Part shown: positions 1-7,753 of the stretch, piece after piece | How the letters are laid out: the number at the start of each line of letters is the position of its first letter | Position numbering within the stretch: the first letter of the stretch is position 1 | Assembly (NCBI GenBank): GCA_965371945.1 | Contig: CBDVAK010000024.1 | Coordinates: forward strand, 1 to 21,145 | Source of the DNA: CBDVAK01 sp965371945 | GTDB taxonomy: Bacteria; Pseudomonadota; Gammaproteobacteria; Competibacterales; JAHEDQ01 | Direction: 5' to 3' | DNA length: 21,145 nt | Position numbers and translations under genes: made by a program | Notes under the pieces: generated by a model | The model's input: only the letters and a program-made list of their open reading frames with translations | What the model was told of the DNA's origin: nothing | The model's database searches: none

Positions 1-1
1 C

Positions 2-88
2 CGCGTCAAGGCGCGTGCGATGGAGGCCGAAAACCGGTGTGCCGTGGGTATAAATCGCGGCGCCGTAGGCGATCGCCGAAAGTCGCAT
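2..88 (-). CDS. N-terminal fragment of an unrecognised protein, cut by the window edge
   Basis: An ATG at 88-86 shares one base with the livF stop codon (TGATG), and the frame stays open for all 29 codons to the window edge. The predicted start reads MRLSAIAYGAAIYTHGTP and continues to LDA. I do not recognise the family from so few residues. The stop/start overlap is the same arrangement used between livG and livF, so I infer that this gene is the next, translationally coupled member of the importer operon. Its product could help define the transported compound or its catabolism. The fragment is short enough that chance openness cannot be excluded. Confidence 0.45.
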   Translation of the reverse strand, partial: MRLSAIAYGAAIYTHGTPVFGLHRTRLDA

Positions 89-963
89 CATCCGCCCAGG
101 AACAGCCGCCCCACATCGGGATTCTGCAGCAACTCCTCACCGGTTCCGGCCATGGCGGTTCGCCCGGACACCAGCACATAGCCGATATCGGCAAATTCCA
201 GGCCGCGTTTGGCGTTCTGCTCGACCATGATGATGGTCTTGCCTTCGGCGTGCTGCAGATCGTCGAGGATCTCGAATACCATGTCGATAAATCTGGGTTC
301 CAGACCGATCGACGGCTCATCGACCAGCAGCACTTCGGGTTCCATCACCAACGCCCGCGAGATTTCCAGCAAACGCCTTTCACCACCCGACAACACCCGG
401 GCCGGATGGCTGCGCCGCTTGGCCAGACGGGAGTATTTGCTGAACACCCGTTCCGCGGCTTCGCGGGCCTGGGCGGTCGTATCCATCAGGTAACCACCCA
501 TCCACAGATTTTCCTCGACACTCATGCCTGGAAACACCGAACTGTCCTGCAGAATATAGGCAATCCCGGCGTTCTTGAGCTTTTCGTTGGGCGAAAGCGC
601 GGTGACGTCTTCGCCTCCAGCCTGGATCGAGCCGGAGAAGATGTTCGTGAATCCGAATATCGAATGCAGTACCGTCGACTTGCCGGCGCCGTTCGGGCCG
701 ATCAGGCACAGCGACTGACCTTTGCCGATCTGCAACTCGAACTCATGCAGTATCTCCATTTTCCCGTAGCCGGCCCGCAATCCATCGATTTTCAGATAAC
801 ACTCGCCATCAACCATCGCCGAAAGCTGCTCGGAGGTCACGGCTTCCTGCGAAATCGCCTCGACTTCGCGCACCACGTCGTCGACCGAAATAACGGTGTC
901 GACGCTGCCACCGTGATAACCCCGTGAGCGATTGGTGGTGGTAGTGCCCCGTTTTTCCTTCAT
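88..963 (-). CDS. livF: Branched-chain amino-acid-type ABC transporter, ATP-binding protein LivF
   Basis: Cytoplasmic ATPase subunit (291 aa) that, with LivG, powers import through LivH/LivM. Visible motifs are Walker A GPNGAGKS at residues 89-96, the Q-loop glutamine at 139, signature LSGGE at 191-195 and Walker B VLLVDEPS at 211-218. The switch region reads MVEQN, where a glutamine stands in the usual histidine position, as is normal for LivF. The ATG overlaps the livG stop as TGATG, and a GGGAG sits about 7 nt upstream, which supports this start. That start gives an unusual extension of about 50 residues, acidic in its second half, before the ABC domain. The alternative start is Met50 (MVDGECYLKI), which would give a normal-length LivF. 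The substrate cannot be read from this subunit. Confidence 0.92.
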   Translation of the reverse strand: MKEKRGTTTTNRSRGYHGGSVDTVISVDDVVREVEAISQEAVTSEQLSAMVDGECYLKIDGLRAGYGKMEILHEFELQIGKGQSLCLIGPNGAGKSTVLHSIFGFTNIFSGSIQAGGEDVTALSPNEKLKNAGIAYILQDSSVFPGMSVEENLWMGGYLMDTTAQAREAAERVFSKYSRLAKRRSHPARVLSGGERRLLEISRALVMEPEVLLVDEPSIGLEPRFIDMVFEILDDLQHAEGKTIIMVEQNAKRGLEFADIGYVLVSGRTAMAGTGEELLQNPDVGRLFLGG

Positions 964-1706
964 CAGTGCGCTCCCAGATAGGCGTCGATCACCAGCTGAT
1001 TGTGCTGAACCTCGTCCGGGGTTCCGCTGGCGAGCATTTCACCATGCGCCAGGCAATGGATGTGCTGGGCCAGATTCATGATCACCCGCATATTGTGCTC
1101 GATCACGAACAAAGTGACCCCGAGTTCCTCATTGGCGCGTTTGAGACGATCGATGAGACCGTTGATCAGGGTCGGGTTGATGCCAGCGGTCGGCTCATCG
1201 AGCAGCAGCACTTCTGGTTCGTTCATCAACGCCATGGCGAACTCGAGCAGCTTTTGCTGACCGAAAGACAGTTCGCCCGCCAGCAGCCGGCGCTTGCTGT
1301 GGAGCCCGACAAACTCAAGCAGACTGTCGCCGCGTTCCCTGGTCTCAGGGGGATATCTGGAAAACATAGTGCGTAACGACTCCTCACGATGGGAAGCCGA
1401 AATCAGCATGTTGTGGATACAATCCATCCGGGTGTAGACGCGGGTCTGCTGAAAGGTTCTCAACAGACCCAGGCGTGCAATCTTCTGTACCCGCAGCTTG
1501 GAGATATCCTGGCCCCGATACCAGATCGAGCCTTCGTCCAGCGGGTGGTAGCCAACCACGGAGTTGAACAGGGTGGTCTTGCCGGAACCGTTGGGTCCGA
1601 TCAGCCCGGTAATACCGCCACGGGGAACCTGCAGCGAAACCCGGTGATTGGCGATTACGCCGCCGAACGACTTGGAAACGCCACGAATATCGAGCAACAC
1701 GCTCAC
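963..1706 (-). CDS. livG: Branched-chain amino-acid-type ABC transporter, ATP-binding protein LivG
   Basis: Second ATPase subunit of the importer (247 aa), cytoplasmic and membrane-associated. Walker A GPNGSGKT is at residues 37-44, the Q-loop FQQT is near 85-88, the signature is LSFGQ at 146-150, Walker B VLLLDEPT is at about 166-173, and the switch histidine is in VIEHN near 204. The LSFGQ signature and the C-terminal RVIMNLAQHIHCLAHGE segment are typical of LivG rather than LivF. The start is GTG at 1706-1704, overlapping the livM stop by four bases (GTGA), which implies translational coupling. Length is slightly shorter than E. coli LivG. The operon position directly after livM agrees with the assignment. 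Confidence 0.93.
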   Translation of the reverse strand: MSVLLDIRGVSKSFGGVIANHRVSLQVPRGGITGLIGPNGSGKTTLFNSVVGYHPLDEGSIWYRGQDISKLRVQKIARLGLLRTFQQTRVYTRMDCIHNMLISASHREESLRTMFSRYPPETRERGDSLLEFVGLHSKRRLLAGELSFGQQKLLEFAMALMNEPEVLLLDEPTAGINPTLINGLIDRLKRANEELGVTLFVIEHNMRVIMNLAQHIHCLAHGEMLASGTPDEVQHNQLVIDAYLGAH

Positions 1707-2752
1707 GAGGTCGACTCCGTGCCTTCGGCTCCGTCAGCGTCTTGTACCGAGCGGCCGAATCGTTCCGGCCAGCGCTCCTGCACCCAGCCGATGATACCCT
1801 GTTGAAAGAAGACGATATTGACGATAATCAGCGTACCCAGCGCCACCCACTGCCAGCCCAGCAGATAGGTCCAGGTGGTTTCACGAAAAACGTGAAAGAG
1901 TGTGGCACCCAAAACCGGCCCCCACATCGTCCCCTTACCACCGAGCAGAGCCATCACCACCATAAAAATGCCAAAGGTGACAGTGGGGAAGGCGACTTCC
2001 AGGGGTTCGATAAAGCCAGCCATATTGCCAAATATTGCGCCGGAGATACCCAGGAAAAAGGCCGCCACACACCAAGCCACCATCTTGTGCCTCTTGGTGT
2101 GTATGCCCATGGCCTCGGCTTTTTCTTCGTTATCACGGATCGCGTTCAAAGCCAGGCCGAAGCGTCCTGCGTACAGCCGTTTGAGAAACAGAAAGGTGCA
2201 AGAGGAGAGCACGAAACACAATCCGTAGAACAGCAACGAACGGGATGCCGGTGGGCCCGGGAACACCGGCATCGAGATGCCACCACCACCACCGACATAG
2301 TCCCAGGTCGACACCAATTCGCCTGCCGCCAGGGCCATAGCCAGGGTGCCAATGGCGAAATAAGGCCCGCGCAGTCCAAAAGTGACCGCACCGACCAGAG
2401 CTGCCAGTAGCACCGCGCCCACACCGGCTGCGATCATGCCGAGCACCAGCCCGGTATAGTACTGCGCGCTGGTGAACTCGACCTTGATGGCCCCGAACGC
2501 TGAGGTATACTCGCCAACGTCGTAGAACAGGCTGATCTGGACCACCGCCGAAATATACATTCCGGTCCCAAAAAACAGGATATTCCCCAGTGAGTTGTAT
2601 CCCGTCTGTCCTCCCAGGGTGTCCCAGGTAAGGGCGAACAGGATCATGATCCACAGCATTGCCAGCTGGAATGAATAACTGGGAAACAGCAAGGGGCTGG
2701 TGATACCGAACAACAGGATGGCGCCGTAGCCGATCACGGTTCTGGTGCGCAT
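1703..2752 (-). CDS. livM: Branched-chain amino-acid-type ABC transporter, permease LivM
   Basis: Inner-membrane permease subunit (349 aa), with about nine hydrophobic segments beginning at residues 5-25 and 28-42. Family marks are GLRGPYFAIGTLA at 126-138 and the cytoplasmic EAA-type loop AIRDNEEKAEAMGI at 204-217, which docks onto the ATPases. A glycine-rich GGGGGIS stretch at 154-160 lies in the LivM-typical region after LVSTWDYVG. The ATG lies one base after the livH stop (TGAcATG), and the 3' end overlaps livG by four bases. The last 20 or so residues are polar and acidic (VQDADGAEGTES), a cytoplasmic tail. It pairs with LivH to form the channel. Confidence 0.93.
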   Translation of the reverse strand: MRTRTVIGYGAILLFGITSPLLFPSYSFQLAMLWIMILFALTWDTLGGQTGYNSLGNILFFGTGMYISAVVQISLFYDVGEYTSAFGAIKVEFTSAQYYTGLVLGMIAAGVGAVLLAALVGAVTFGLRGPYFAIGTLAMALAAGELVSTWDYVGGGGGISMPVFPGPPASRSLLFYGLCFVLSSCTFLFLKRLYAGRFGLALNAIRDNEEKAEAMGIHTKRHKMVAWCVAAFFLGISGAIFGNMAGFIEPLEVAFPTVTFGIFMVVMALLGGKGTMWGPVLGATLFHVFRETTWTYLLGWQWVALGTLIIVNIVFFQQGIIGWVQERWPERFGRSVQDADGAEGTESTS

Positions 2753-2753
2753 G

Positions 2754-3656
2754 TCAGATCACCGGCTGCCGCTGCCGGCTCTGTTGAAACTGCCGGACCA
2801 TCAGAATCAGCACCAGCAATCCAACCACCGTGGCTTGCTGGAATTCGGCACCGAGCACGAAGCCCGAAAACTGTTCGATAACACCCAGACCGAGACCAGA
2901 CACGATCACGGCCGGAAGATTGCCCAACCCGGCCGCGGTGACAATGACGAAGGAGCGGATCGAGTAGGCAAGTCCATAGAAAGGCTGGATCACCCAAATC
3001 ATCGAGATCAGCACCCCGGCCGCCCCGCAGATGGCGGCGTTGAGCGCAAATGTGAAGGCATAGACCCTTTCGGTGTCGATCCCCACGACCTTGGCGGCCC
3101 GCGCATCCTGGGCGGTGGCCCGAATGGCCTGGCCCATGCGGCTGAACTTCATGAAACTGACCACCAACGCGGCCAGCACGCCGGTGAGCACGAATGCCAC
3201 CACTTTGATTTCGGACACCGTCACCATGCCACCGACGAACGAGCGGACCGCTAAACCCGATTCCGCGGTCTGTACTTCGGGGCCGAAGATCAGGTTGAGC
3301 AACTGCTGAAGAACGATTGCCATACCGAACGTGGCCAGCAGAGAAGTGAACATGTCCCGGTGTACCACGCGGGAGATGATGATCCGGTAGACGAACCAGC
3401 CAAACCCGAACATCAGCACGATCGCCACCGGCAATCCAAACAACGGGTGGACACCCAACTGGGCCATGACGTAAGCGATGTAACCACCCATGATGACGAA
3501 GTCGCCCTGGGCCAGATTCTTGACGTTCATCACCCCCCACACCAGCGCCAGCCCATAGGCGGAGAGCGCGAAGATGGCGCCGATGAAGAGGCCGTCCAGC
3601 AACAGCTGCAGATTGAGTACCGGCGCCAGGGCCAGCAGTGACAGATTGTCGAGCAT
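2754..3656 (-). CDS. livH: Branched-chain amino-acid-type ABC transporter, permease LivH
   Basis: Inner-membrane permease (300 aa from the chosen start) with about eight hydrophobic segments. The N-terminal GLALVWGVMNVKNLAQGD at residues 35-52 and the EAA-type loop GQAIRATAQDARAAKVVGID at 175-194 are characteristic of LivH. I chose ATG 3656 because MLDNLSLL matches the usual short LivH N-terminus and a GAGG lies about 8 nt upstream. A GTG at 3683 in the same frame would add nine polar residues (MRIHTEGEG) and is the alternative. The gene follows the binding-protein gene after 86 bases that contain a strong hairpin, and it ends one base before livM. Confidence 0.92.
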   Translation of the reverse strand: MLDNLSLLALAPVLNLQLLLDGLFIGAIFALSAYGLALVWGVMNVKNLAQGDFVIMGGYIAYVMAQLGVHPLFGLPVAIVLMFGFGWFVYRIIISRVVHRDMFTSLLATFGMAIVLQQLLNLIFGPEVQTAESGLAVRSFVGGMVTVSEIKVVAFVLTGVLAALVVSFMKFSRMGQAIRATAQDARAAKVVGIDTERVYAFTFALNAAICGAAGVLISMIWVIQPFYGLAYSIRSFVIVTAAGLGNLPAVIVSGLGLGVIEQFSGFVLGAEFQQATVVGLLVLILMVRQFQQSRQRQPVI

Positions 3657-3688
3657 GCCTTCGCCCTCTGTGTGAATGCGCACCCACG

Positions 3689-3717
3689 GATTGCCACCGC
3701 GTAGGGCGGCGGCAATC
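3689..3717 (-). other. Strong 12-bp stem-loop between binding-protein gene and livH
   Basis: Read on the minus strand, GATTGCCGCCGC and GCGGTGGCAATC pair over 12 bp with one G-U wobble around a CCTAC loop. No U-run follows, so it is not a canonical intrinsic terminator. Placed just after the binding-protein stop, it could protect the upstream message from 3' exonucleases or partly attenuate read-through, giving more binding protein than permease, as seen in other ABC operons. The hairpin is seen in the sequence; the role is inferred. Confidence 0.6.
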
Positions 3718-3742
3718 GCTTCAGGTCATGGATTGGGGCGCT

Positions 3743-4987
3743 TCAGTTACCCGGCTGGCGGGGATACTCGATCTTGTGAGAGGCCCATTCGGAAGGTGCC
3801 ACGACATTGAACTCGCCGTTCTGGATCTGTCTCAGCACCATGGGTTTGGCGATATTGTTGCCCTCCGGCGCGAACTTGATATCACCATAGAATGTTTTCA
3901 TCTCGGTCGCCGCCAGCGCATCGCGAAGTTTGTCGGTGTCGAACGAATCGGCACGCTCGAAAGCCTCTTTCCAGACCAGCACCGCGGCGGCCGCCTGGGC
4001 GGACTGGTAGGGCACATTCTTGTAGCCCTCGTAGGTCTCTTTGAACAACTTGTCGAAATCCGCCGCCGAGCCAAAATAATTATCGCTGTAGCTCAGCGTT
4101 TCGGCCCACTGGGTCGGGCACAAAAAGCCATTGGTGGCAGCTCCAAACTTGGAGACTATCTTGGCGGCTTCGCAGTGCGTCATGGCCACGATCGGGGTAT
4201 CGATCTGCATTTCCTTGATCTGGCGCGCTGCGGTTGCGGCACCCTTGGAATGTCCGGAAACCACCAGGATATCCGGCTTCACCGCCTTGACCTTGGTGAG
4301 GGTGGCGGTCATGTCGTTGAGATCGCGGGGCAGCTTGTCGTCGATCACGATCTGCATGCCGTATTTGGCGGCGTCATCCACCACACCGGCGCGTACATCG
4401 AGAGAAAAAGGATCGTTCTCGAAGGCCATGGCGATCTTGAGGTCCTCGGGTTTGCGACCCTCCTGTTCGGCGATTTCGGCTGCCAGCGCGATGGCGCTGG
4501 AAAGATACTGTTCCGAGGTCGACAGCACCGCGAACAGATACCGGTAGCCCTGGGTGAACAGCGAGCGTGAGGCGCCTTCGGCCTCGACCATGGGGATCTT
4601 GTACTTCTCGGAGACCGGGGCAATGGCCTTGGTCAGACCCGAGCTGTAGGGTCCGAGCATATACTTGATGCCATCTTGCTGTATCAGCCGTTCGGCCAGT
4701 TGGGCGCCACGGGCCGGGGTGGACTCATCGTCATAGTACTTGACCGCAAGCTGGTAGGATTTGCCACCGACCTGTACGCCACCCATCTCGTTGATGCGCT
4801 TGACGGCCAGTTCGTAACCGTTCTTGGCGTGAATACCGTTGGTGGAATATTTGCCGGTGAAGGATATGGCGGAACCCAGCGTAATCGTATCCCCTTCCAC
4901 CTTGGCAACGGCAGGAGCACTGATCGCCACTGCCAGCACAGCCGACATCGCGGCGGTGGGCATCGCACGAACAAAGATCGCCTTCAT
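3743..4987 (-). CDS. Periplasmic substrate-binding protein of the Liv-type ABC importer (Peripla_BP_6 family)
   Basis: First gene of the importer operon, 414 aa. It should capture the ligand in the periplasm and deliver it to LivH/LivM. Residues 1-28 form a Sec signal peptide (MKAIFVRAMP, a hydrophobic core, then AVA before KVEGD). The mature part begins with GDTITLGSAISFTGKYSTNG and continues with a type-I periplasmic-binding fold typical of LivJ/LivK and amide-binding relatives: GVQVGGKSYQLAVKYYDDES, then MLGPYSSGLTKAIAPVSEKY. It is longer than LivJ/LivK (about 370 aa), so the ligand need not be a branched-chain amino acid. A GGAGA 6 nt before the ATG supports the start. The permease and ATPase genes follow in the same direction. 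Confidence 0.9.
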   Translation of the reverse strand: MKAIFVRAMPTAAMSAVLAVAISAPAVAKVEGDTITLGSAISFTGKYSTNGIHAKNGYELAVKRINEMGGVQVGGKSYQLAVKYYDDESTPARGAQLAERLIQQDGIKYMLGPYSSGLTKAIAPVSEKYKIPMVEAEGASRSLFTQGYRYLFAVLSTSEQYLSSAIALAAEIAEQEGRKPEDLKIAMAFENDPFSLDVRAGVVDDAAKYGMQIVIDDKLPRDLNDMTATLTKVKAVKPDILVVSGHSKGAATAARQIKEMQIDTPIVAMTHCEAAKIVSKFGAATNGFLCPTQWAETLSYSDNYFGSAADFDKLFKETYEGYKNVPYQSAQAAAAVLVWKEAFERADSFDTDKLRDALAATEMKTFYGDIKFAPEGNNIAKPMVLRQIQNGEFNVVAPSEWASHKIEYPRQPGN

Positions 4988-4993
4988 GAATAC

Positions 4994-4998
4994 TCTCC
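4994..4998 (-). promoter_or_regulatory. Ribosome binding site of the binding-protein gene
   Basis: Minus-strand GGAGA within AAAGGAGAG lies six bases before the ATG at 4987. It is the strongest Shine-Dalgarno in the operon, fitting high expression of the binding protein. The 171-base gap up to the lipoprotein gene (4988-5158) should hold the operon promoter, but I could not pick a convincing -35/-10 pair or a sigma-54 site. Confidence 0.65.
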
Positions 4999-5158
4999 TT
5001 TGGTTCGATACTTCATTGGCGGGTGCGAATCACATGAACACACCCTTTGTTTTCCGAAACCGGCACTGACAGGAAACCACCTGGCTTCCGGCAACGCGGC
5101 ACGTGCTCCATCCTAACCCGACCGGGTCTCCGGTAAAAGCTGACTCGCTGGTTCCAGC

Positions 5159-6820
5159 TCAAGGCAGGGTCAGCCGGTTGAACGATCGAAATACCTCGGT
5201 GAACAGGTTGGTATCGGTGTCGACCAGATTGGAGGCCAGCGACTGGTAGACCACGTAGTTGCCATCTTCCGACAGCACCGGGAACTCGCTCAGATCATTG
5301 CCCGCCACCCCCGCCTGGGCGCTGCTGGCCAGCAGTGACACAGGGGAGTCCATGTCCCTGATCAGAATCTGCCGATTGCCATTGCCAGCCGCCGGGTCGA
5401 TGTTGGTGGCGAGCGTCGCATAGGTCACGAAGCGGCCATCTGCGCTCAGACGTGGTGACTGGCTGAGGTCATCGCCAAGCCCGCCCGCGACACTGGCGCT
5501 GACCACCCGGGTGAGATTGCTGTCCAGCTCCTTGAGATAGATCTGGCGGAAGCCGTTGCCGCCGCCAGGCGCCAGATTGAGTGCCAGTGATTCGAAGGCC
5601 ACCGCGGAGCCATCCGCGCTGAGCGCCGGCGCGCTACTGGCGCCACCCGCCGCTTCCTGACCCAGAGAGTCGCTGCTGACCCGCCGCAGGGTATCGAGCA
5701 CCAGATCTCTCACATACACCTGGCGCAAACCATTACCACCGCCGGGCAGCAGGTCGGTCGCCAGCGACTCGAACGCTACCAGCTCACCGTTGCCGCTGAT
5801 GGCGGGGCGGGCATCGCTGGGTACTCCAGCGGGTTCACCTGCCACGTTGCGGCTCACCAGCACCAGCACGCCGGTGTGCAGATCCCGGACATAGACCTGG
5901 CGCTGACCATTGAAACCGCGTGGGCCAAGGTTGGTGGCCAACGACGCAAAGGCGACGAAGCGGCCGTCGCCGCTGATGGCGGGCGCTGAGCTGACGCCGT
6001 TGCCGTCTTCACCAGAGCGGCTGGAGCTGACCACCGTAACGGCGCCCGTTTGCAGGTCCTTGACGAAGACCTGGCGCAAGCCGTTGGTCCCGACCAGGAC
6101 CAGGTCGGTGGCCAATGACTCAAACGCCACGTAGCGGCCGTCGGCACTGATGACCGACGCGAAACTGGCCCCGGTCAAGGCCTGGAAACCACCTTGGGCG
6201 AGATTGGCACGCCTGATGGCGCCGGTCACCGTGTCCTTGACAAATATGTCGCGTAAGCCGTTGCTGTCGTCAGCCACCAGGTCGGAGGCATCCGACTCGA
6301 ACACCACCAGCCGGGCACTGCCATCGGTATCAGCGAAACGACTGCCGGAAACCACGGACTGCCGCCCGCCCGCATCCACGGAGACCATCACCGTGGTCTC
6401 ACCGGTTGCAAAGCTCCAGACCACGTCCTCGGCCAGCGGCACACCCTGTTGCGAAGTGATGGTGTCGACGAGCGTGGCGAGAAACGAGCGCCCCGGCGCA
6501 AGTTCGCGATCGGGGGCCAGCAGGGCGGTGTTGGTGGCGTCATCGTAGCTGACGATTGCGGCAACCGGATCGCGCGCGGAGTCCACCAGCGTGAAGCTGT
6601 CGGTGTTGATGGTCGAGGCCCGCATGGGCTCGCTGAAACGCACACTCACCACCGAGCTGACCAGCGCGGTGTCTGAAAATGGTAGCGGGGTACGCTGTTC
6701 GACAACGGGACGGGTAGGCTGCGGCAGAGGCAGACTGCTGCCACCGCCACCACCGCAGGCGACCACTGAAATTCCCAGTACCCACGGCAGAACCTGCCGA
6801 AACCAAATGACGCATTCCAT
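5159..6820 (-). CDS. Predicted outer-membrane lipoprotein with Ig-like domain and seven propeller-type repeats
   Basis: Unnamed 553-aa protein. Residues 1-22 are a lipoprotein signal with lipobox VVAC (Cys22) followed by Gly, so there is no Asp retention signal and outer-membrane placement is inferred. A Gly/Pro-rich linker follows. Residues about 48-140 resemble an SbsA/Big_5-type Ig domain (VSVRFSEPMRAST near the start, LAPGRSF in the middle, VVWSFATGET at the end). From about 168 to the end there are seven repeats of 58-59 residues with core pattern DGRFVAFESLATNL, a GGGNGxRQVYVRDL strand, then VS. The repeat-marking aromatic falls at 174, 233, 291, 350, 409, 467 and 525, which suggests a complete seven-bladed TolB/PD40-like propeller. 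No catalytic motif is visible, so the function is unknown, possibly binding or scaffolding. A GGGAG 7 nt before the ATG supports the start. Confidence 0.8.
   Translation of the reverse strand: MECVIWFRQVLPWVLGISVVACGGGGGSSLPLPQPTRPVVEQRTPLPFSDTALVSSVVSVRFSEPMRASTINTDSFTLVDSARDPVAAIVSYDDATNTALLAPDRELAPGRSFLATLVDTITSQQGVPLAEDVVWSFATGETTVMVSVDAGGRQSVVSGSRFADTDGSARLVVFESDASDLVADDSNGLRDIFVKDTVTGAIRRANLAQGGFQALTGASFASVISADGRYVAFESLATDLVLVGTNGLRQVFVKDLQTGAVTVVSSSRSGEDGNGVSSAPAISGDGRFVAFASLATNLGPRGFNGQRQVYVRDLHTGVLVLVSRNVAGEPAGVPSDARPAISGNGELVAFESLATDLLPGGGNGLRQVYVRDLVLDTLRRVSSDSLGQEAAGGASSAPALSADGSAVAFESLALNLAPGGGNGFRQIYLKELDSNLTRVVSASVAGGLGDDLSQSPRLSADGRFVTYATLATNIDPAAGNGNRQILIRDMDSPVSLLASSAQAGVAGNDLSEFPVLSEDGNYVVYQSLASNLVDTDTNLFTEVFRSFNRLTLP
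5162..6319 (-). repeat. Seven tandem degenerate 174-177-bp coding repeats
   Basis: These are the DNA counterpart of the seven protein repeats of the lipoprotein (residues about 168-553). Spacing of the marking aromatic is 59, 58, 59, 59, 58 and 58 codons. Repeats 2-5 are the most alike; the first and last are the most diverged, as expected for an old internal duplication. Confidence 0.7.
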
Positions 6821-6880
6821 GGTTCATCTCCCTGACAACCGCGTCCCGGGATGCGCGGATTCCTTCCCGGCTGGTAGAGA

Positions 6881-6909
6881 GGGATACCGCATTTGTGATC
6901 GTTTGGCAA
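6881..6909 (-). promoter_or_regulatory. Candidate sigma-70 promoter for the lipoprotein gene
   Basis: On the minus strand TTGCCA (6909-6904) and TATCCC (6886-6881) are separated by exactly 17 bases. The -35 box matches consensus at five of six positions but the -10 at only three. Transcription would start near 6874, leaving a leader of about 54 bases. Confidence 0.3.
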
Positions 6910-7012
6910 TTCCCATGAGGATCTGGCTACGCCCGCAGCGCACCTCGACAGTGCTCCGGGGTAGGAGCTATGGTTGTTCGATGCCGCGCTCGCGGGCCGT
7001 CACTCGGATACC

Positions 7013-7738
7013 ATGACCGGACACTGGCAAGCGCTGCTGGAACTGCCACCGTTGCTGACCGGTGCGGTCGCCGTGGCGGTAGCGGCAGGGTTTTGCATAC
7101 TGCTGTTACCGTTGGCAATGCTGTGGTCCAGTGAACCGGGGCGGATCCGGGACTGGTGGCGCAGCCGGCGAGGCGCCGTGGTTGAATCGGGCGTCACCAG
7201 CAGCTGCCCGCTGCTGCTGGTGACGCTGGAGCTGGTCAACGTGGTGGTCGGCCACCTGGTCTGCTGGCTGATCCTGTATATGGTGCTGTTGCAGTTCGGC
7301 GTAGTGGTACTGCGCTACGTATTCGCCTACGGATCACTGCCCATGCAGGAATCCATCTGGTACCTGAACGGCATACTGTTCATGCTGGGAGCCGGCTACA
7401 CCTTGTTGCACGACGGCCATGTACGGGTGGATGTCTGGTATGCGAAAGCCGGCCCGCGGTGGCGGGCGGCGGTCAATCTCGGTGGCGCGCTGCTGCTGTT
7501 GTTGCCGCTGTGCGGCTACACGCTGTGGTCGTCCTGGGACTACGTGCTGCAGGCCTGGGTGGTTCGTGAAGGCTCGACGGAAGCCAGTGGGCTCGCCTAT
7601 CTGTATCTGTTAAAGACGGTGATTCCGGTCTTTGCCGTATTGCTGGCCCTGCAAGGCCTGGTGTTGGCTCTGCGCAGTCTGCTCGCGTTGCTGCCCGGGG
7701 TCGACGACACCCCGGCCACCGGCCGGCGGGCGAACTGA
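7013..7738 (+). CDS. dctQ: TRAP transporter small membrane subunit (DctQ-like) with extra N-terminal membrane segment
   Basis: Small integral membrane subunit of a tripartite ATP-independent periplasmic (TRAP) importer, 241 aa from this ATG. The family core is clear: LVNVVVGHLVCWLILYMV (segment 1), RYVF, then WYLNGILFMLGAGYTLLHDG and HVRVDVWY, and two further hydrophobic segments at about 152-172 and 199-223. Unlike a standard four-segment DctQ, an additional hydrophobic segment occurs at about 14-37, followed by a basic linker (RIRDWWRSRRG). The start is uncertain. An in-frame TTG at 6974 has AGGAG six bases upstream and would add 13 residues, whereas the ATG has a poor ribosome site. dctM follows after 15 bases. 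No DctP gene lies beside it. Confidence 0.85.
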   Translation: MTGHWQALLELPPLLTGAVAVAVAAGFCILLLPLAMLWSSEPGRIRDWWRSRRGAVVESGVTSSCPLLLVTLELVNVVVGHLVCWLILYMVLLQFGVVVLRYVFAYGSLPMQESIWYLNGILFMLGAGYTLLHDGHVRVDVWYAKAGPRWRAAVNLGGALLLLLPLCGYTLWSSWDYVLQAWVVREGSTEASGLAYLYLLKTVIPVFAVLLALQGLVLALRSLLALLPGVDDTPATGRRAN

Positions 7739-7753
7739 GCCGGAGGCTGTCCG

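Noticed and set aside
37..927. Long plus-strand open frame (296 codons) opposite livF
   Set aside because: It lies antisense to a gene with complete ABC motifs; His/Arg/Gln-rich composition and no domain. It is a GC-driven shadow frame.
2734..3687. 317-codon minus-strand frame covering livH in another phase
   Set aside because: Arg/Gly/His-rich with no hydrophobic segments; the overlapping frame encodes a clear LivH permease.
3638..4570. 310-codon plus-strand frame antisense to the binding protein
   Set aside because: The opposite strand has a signal peptide, ribosome site and family motifs; this frame has none.
5110..5130. ACCGG/CCGGT mini-hairpin next to AAAA after the lipoprotein gene
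   Set aside because: A five-base stem is too weak, and read on the minus strand the T-run comes before the stem, not after it.
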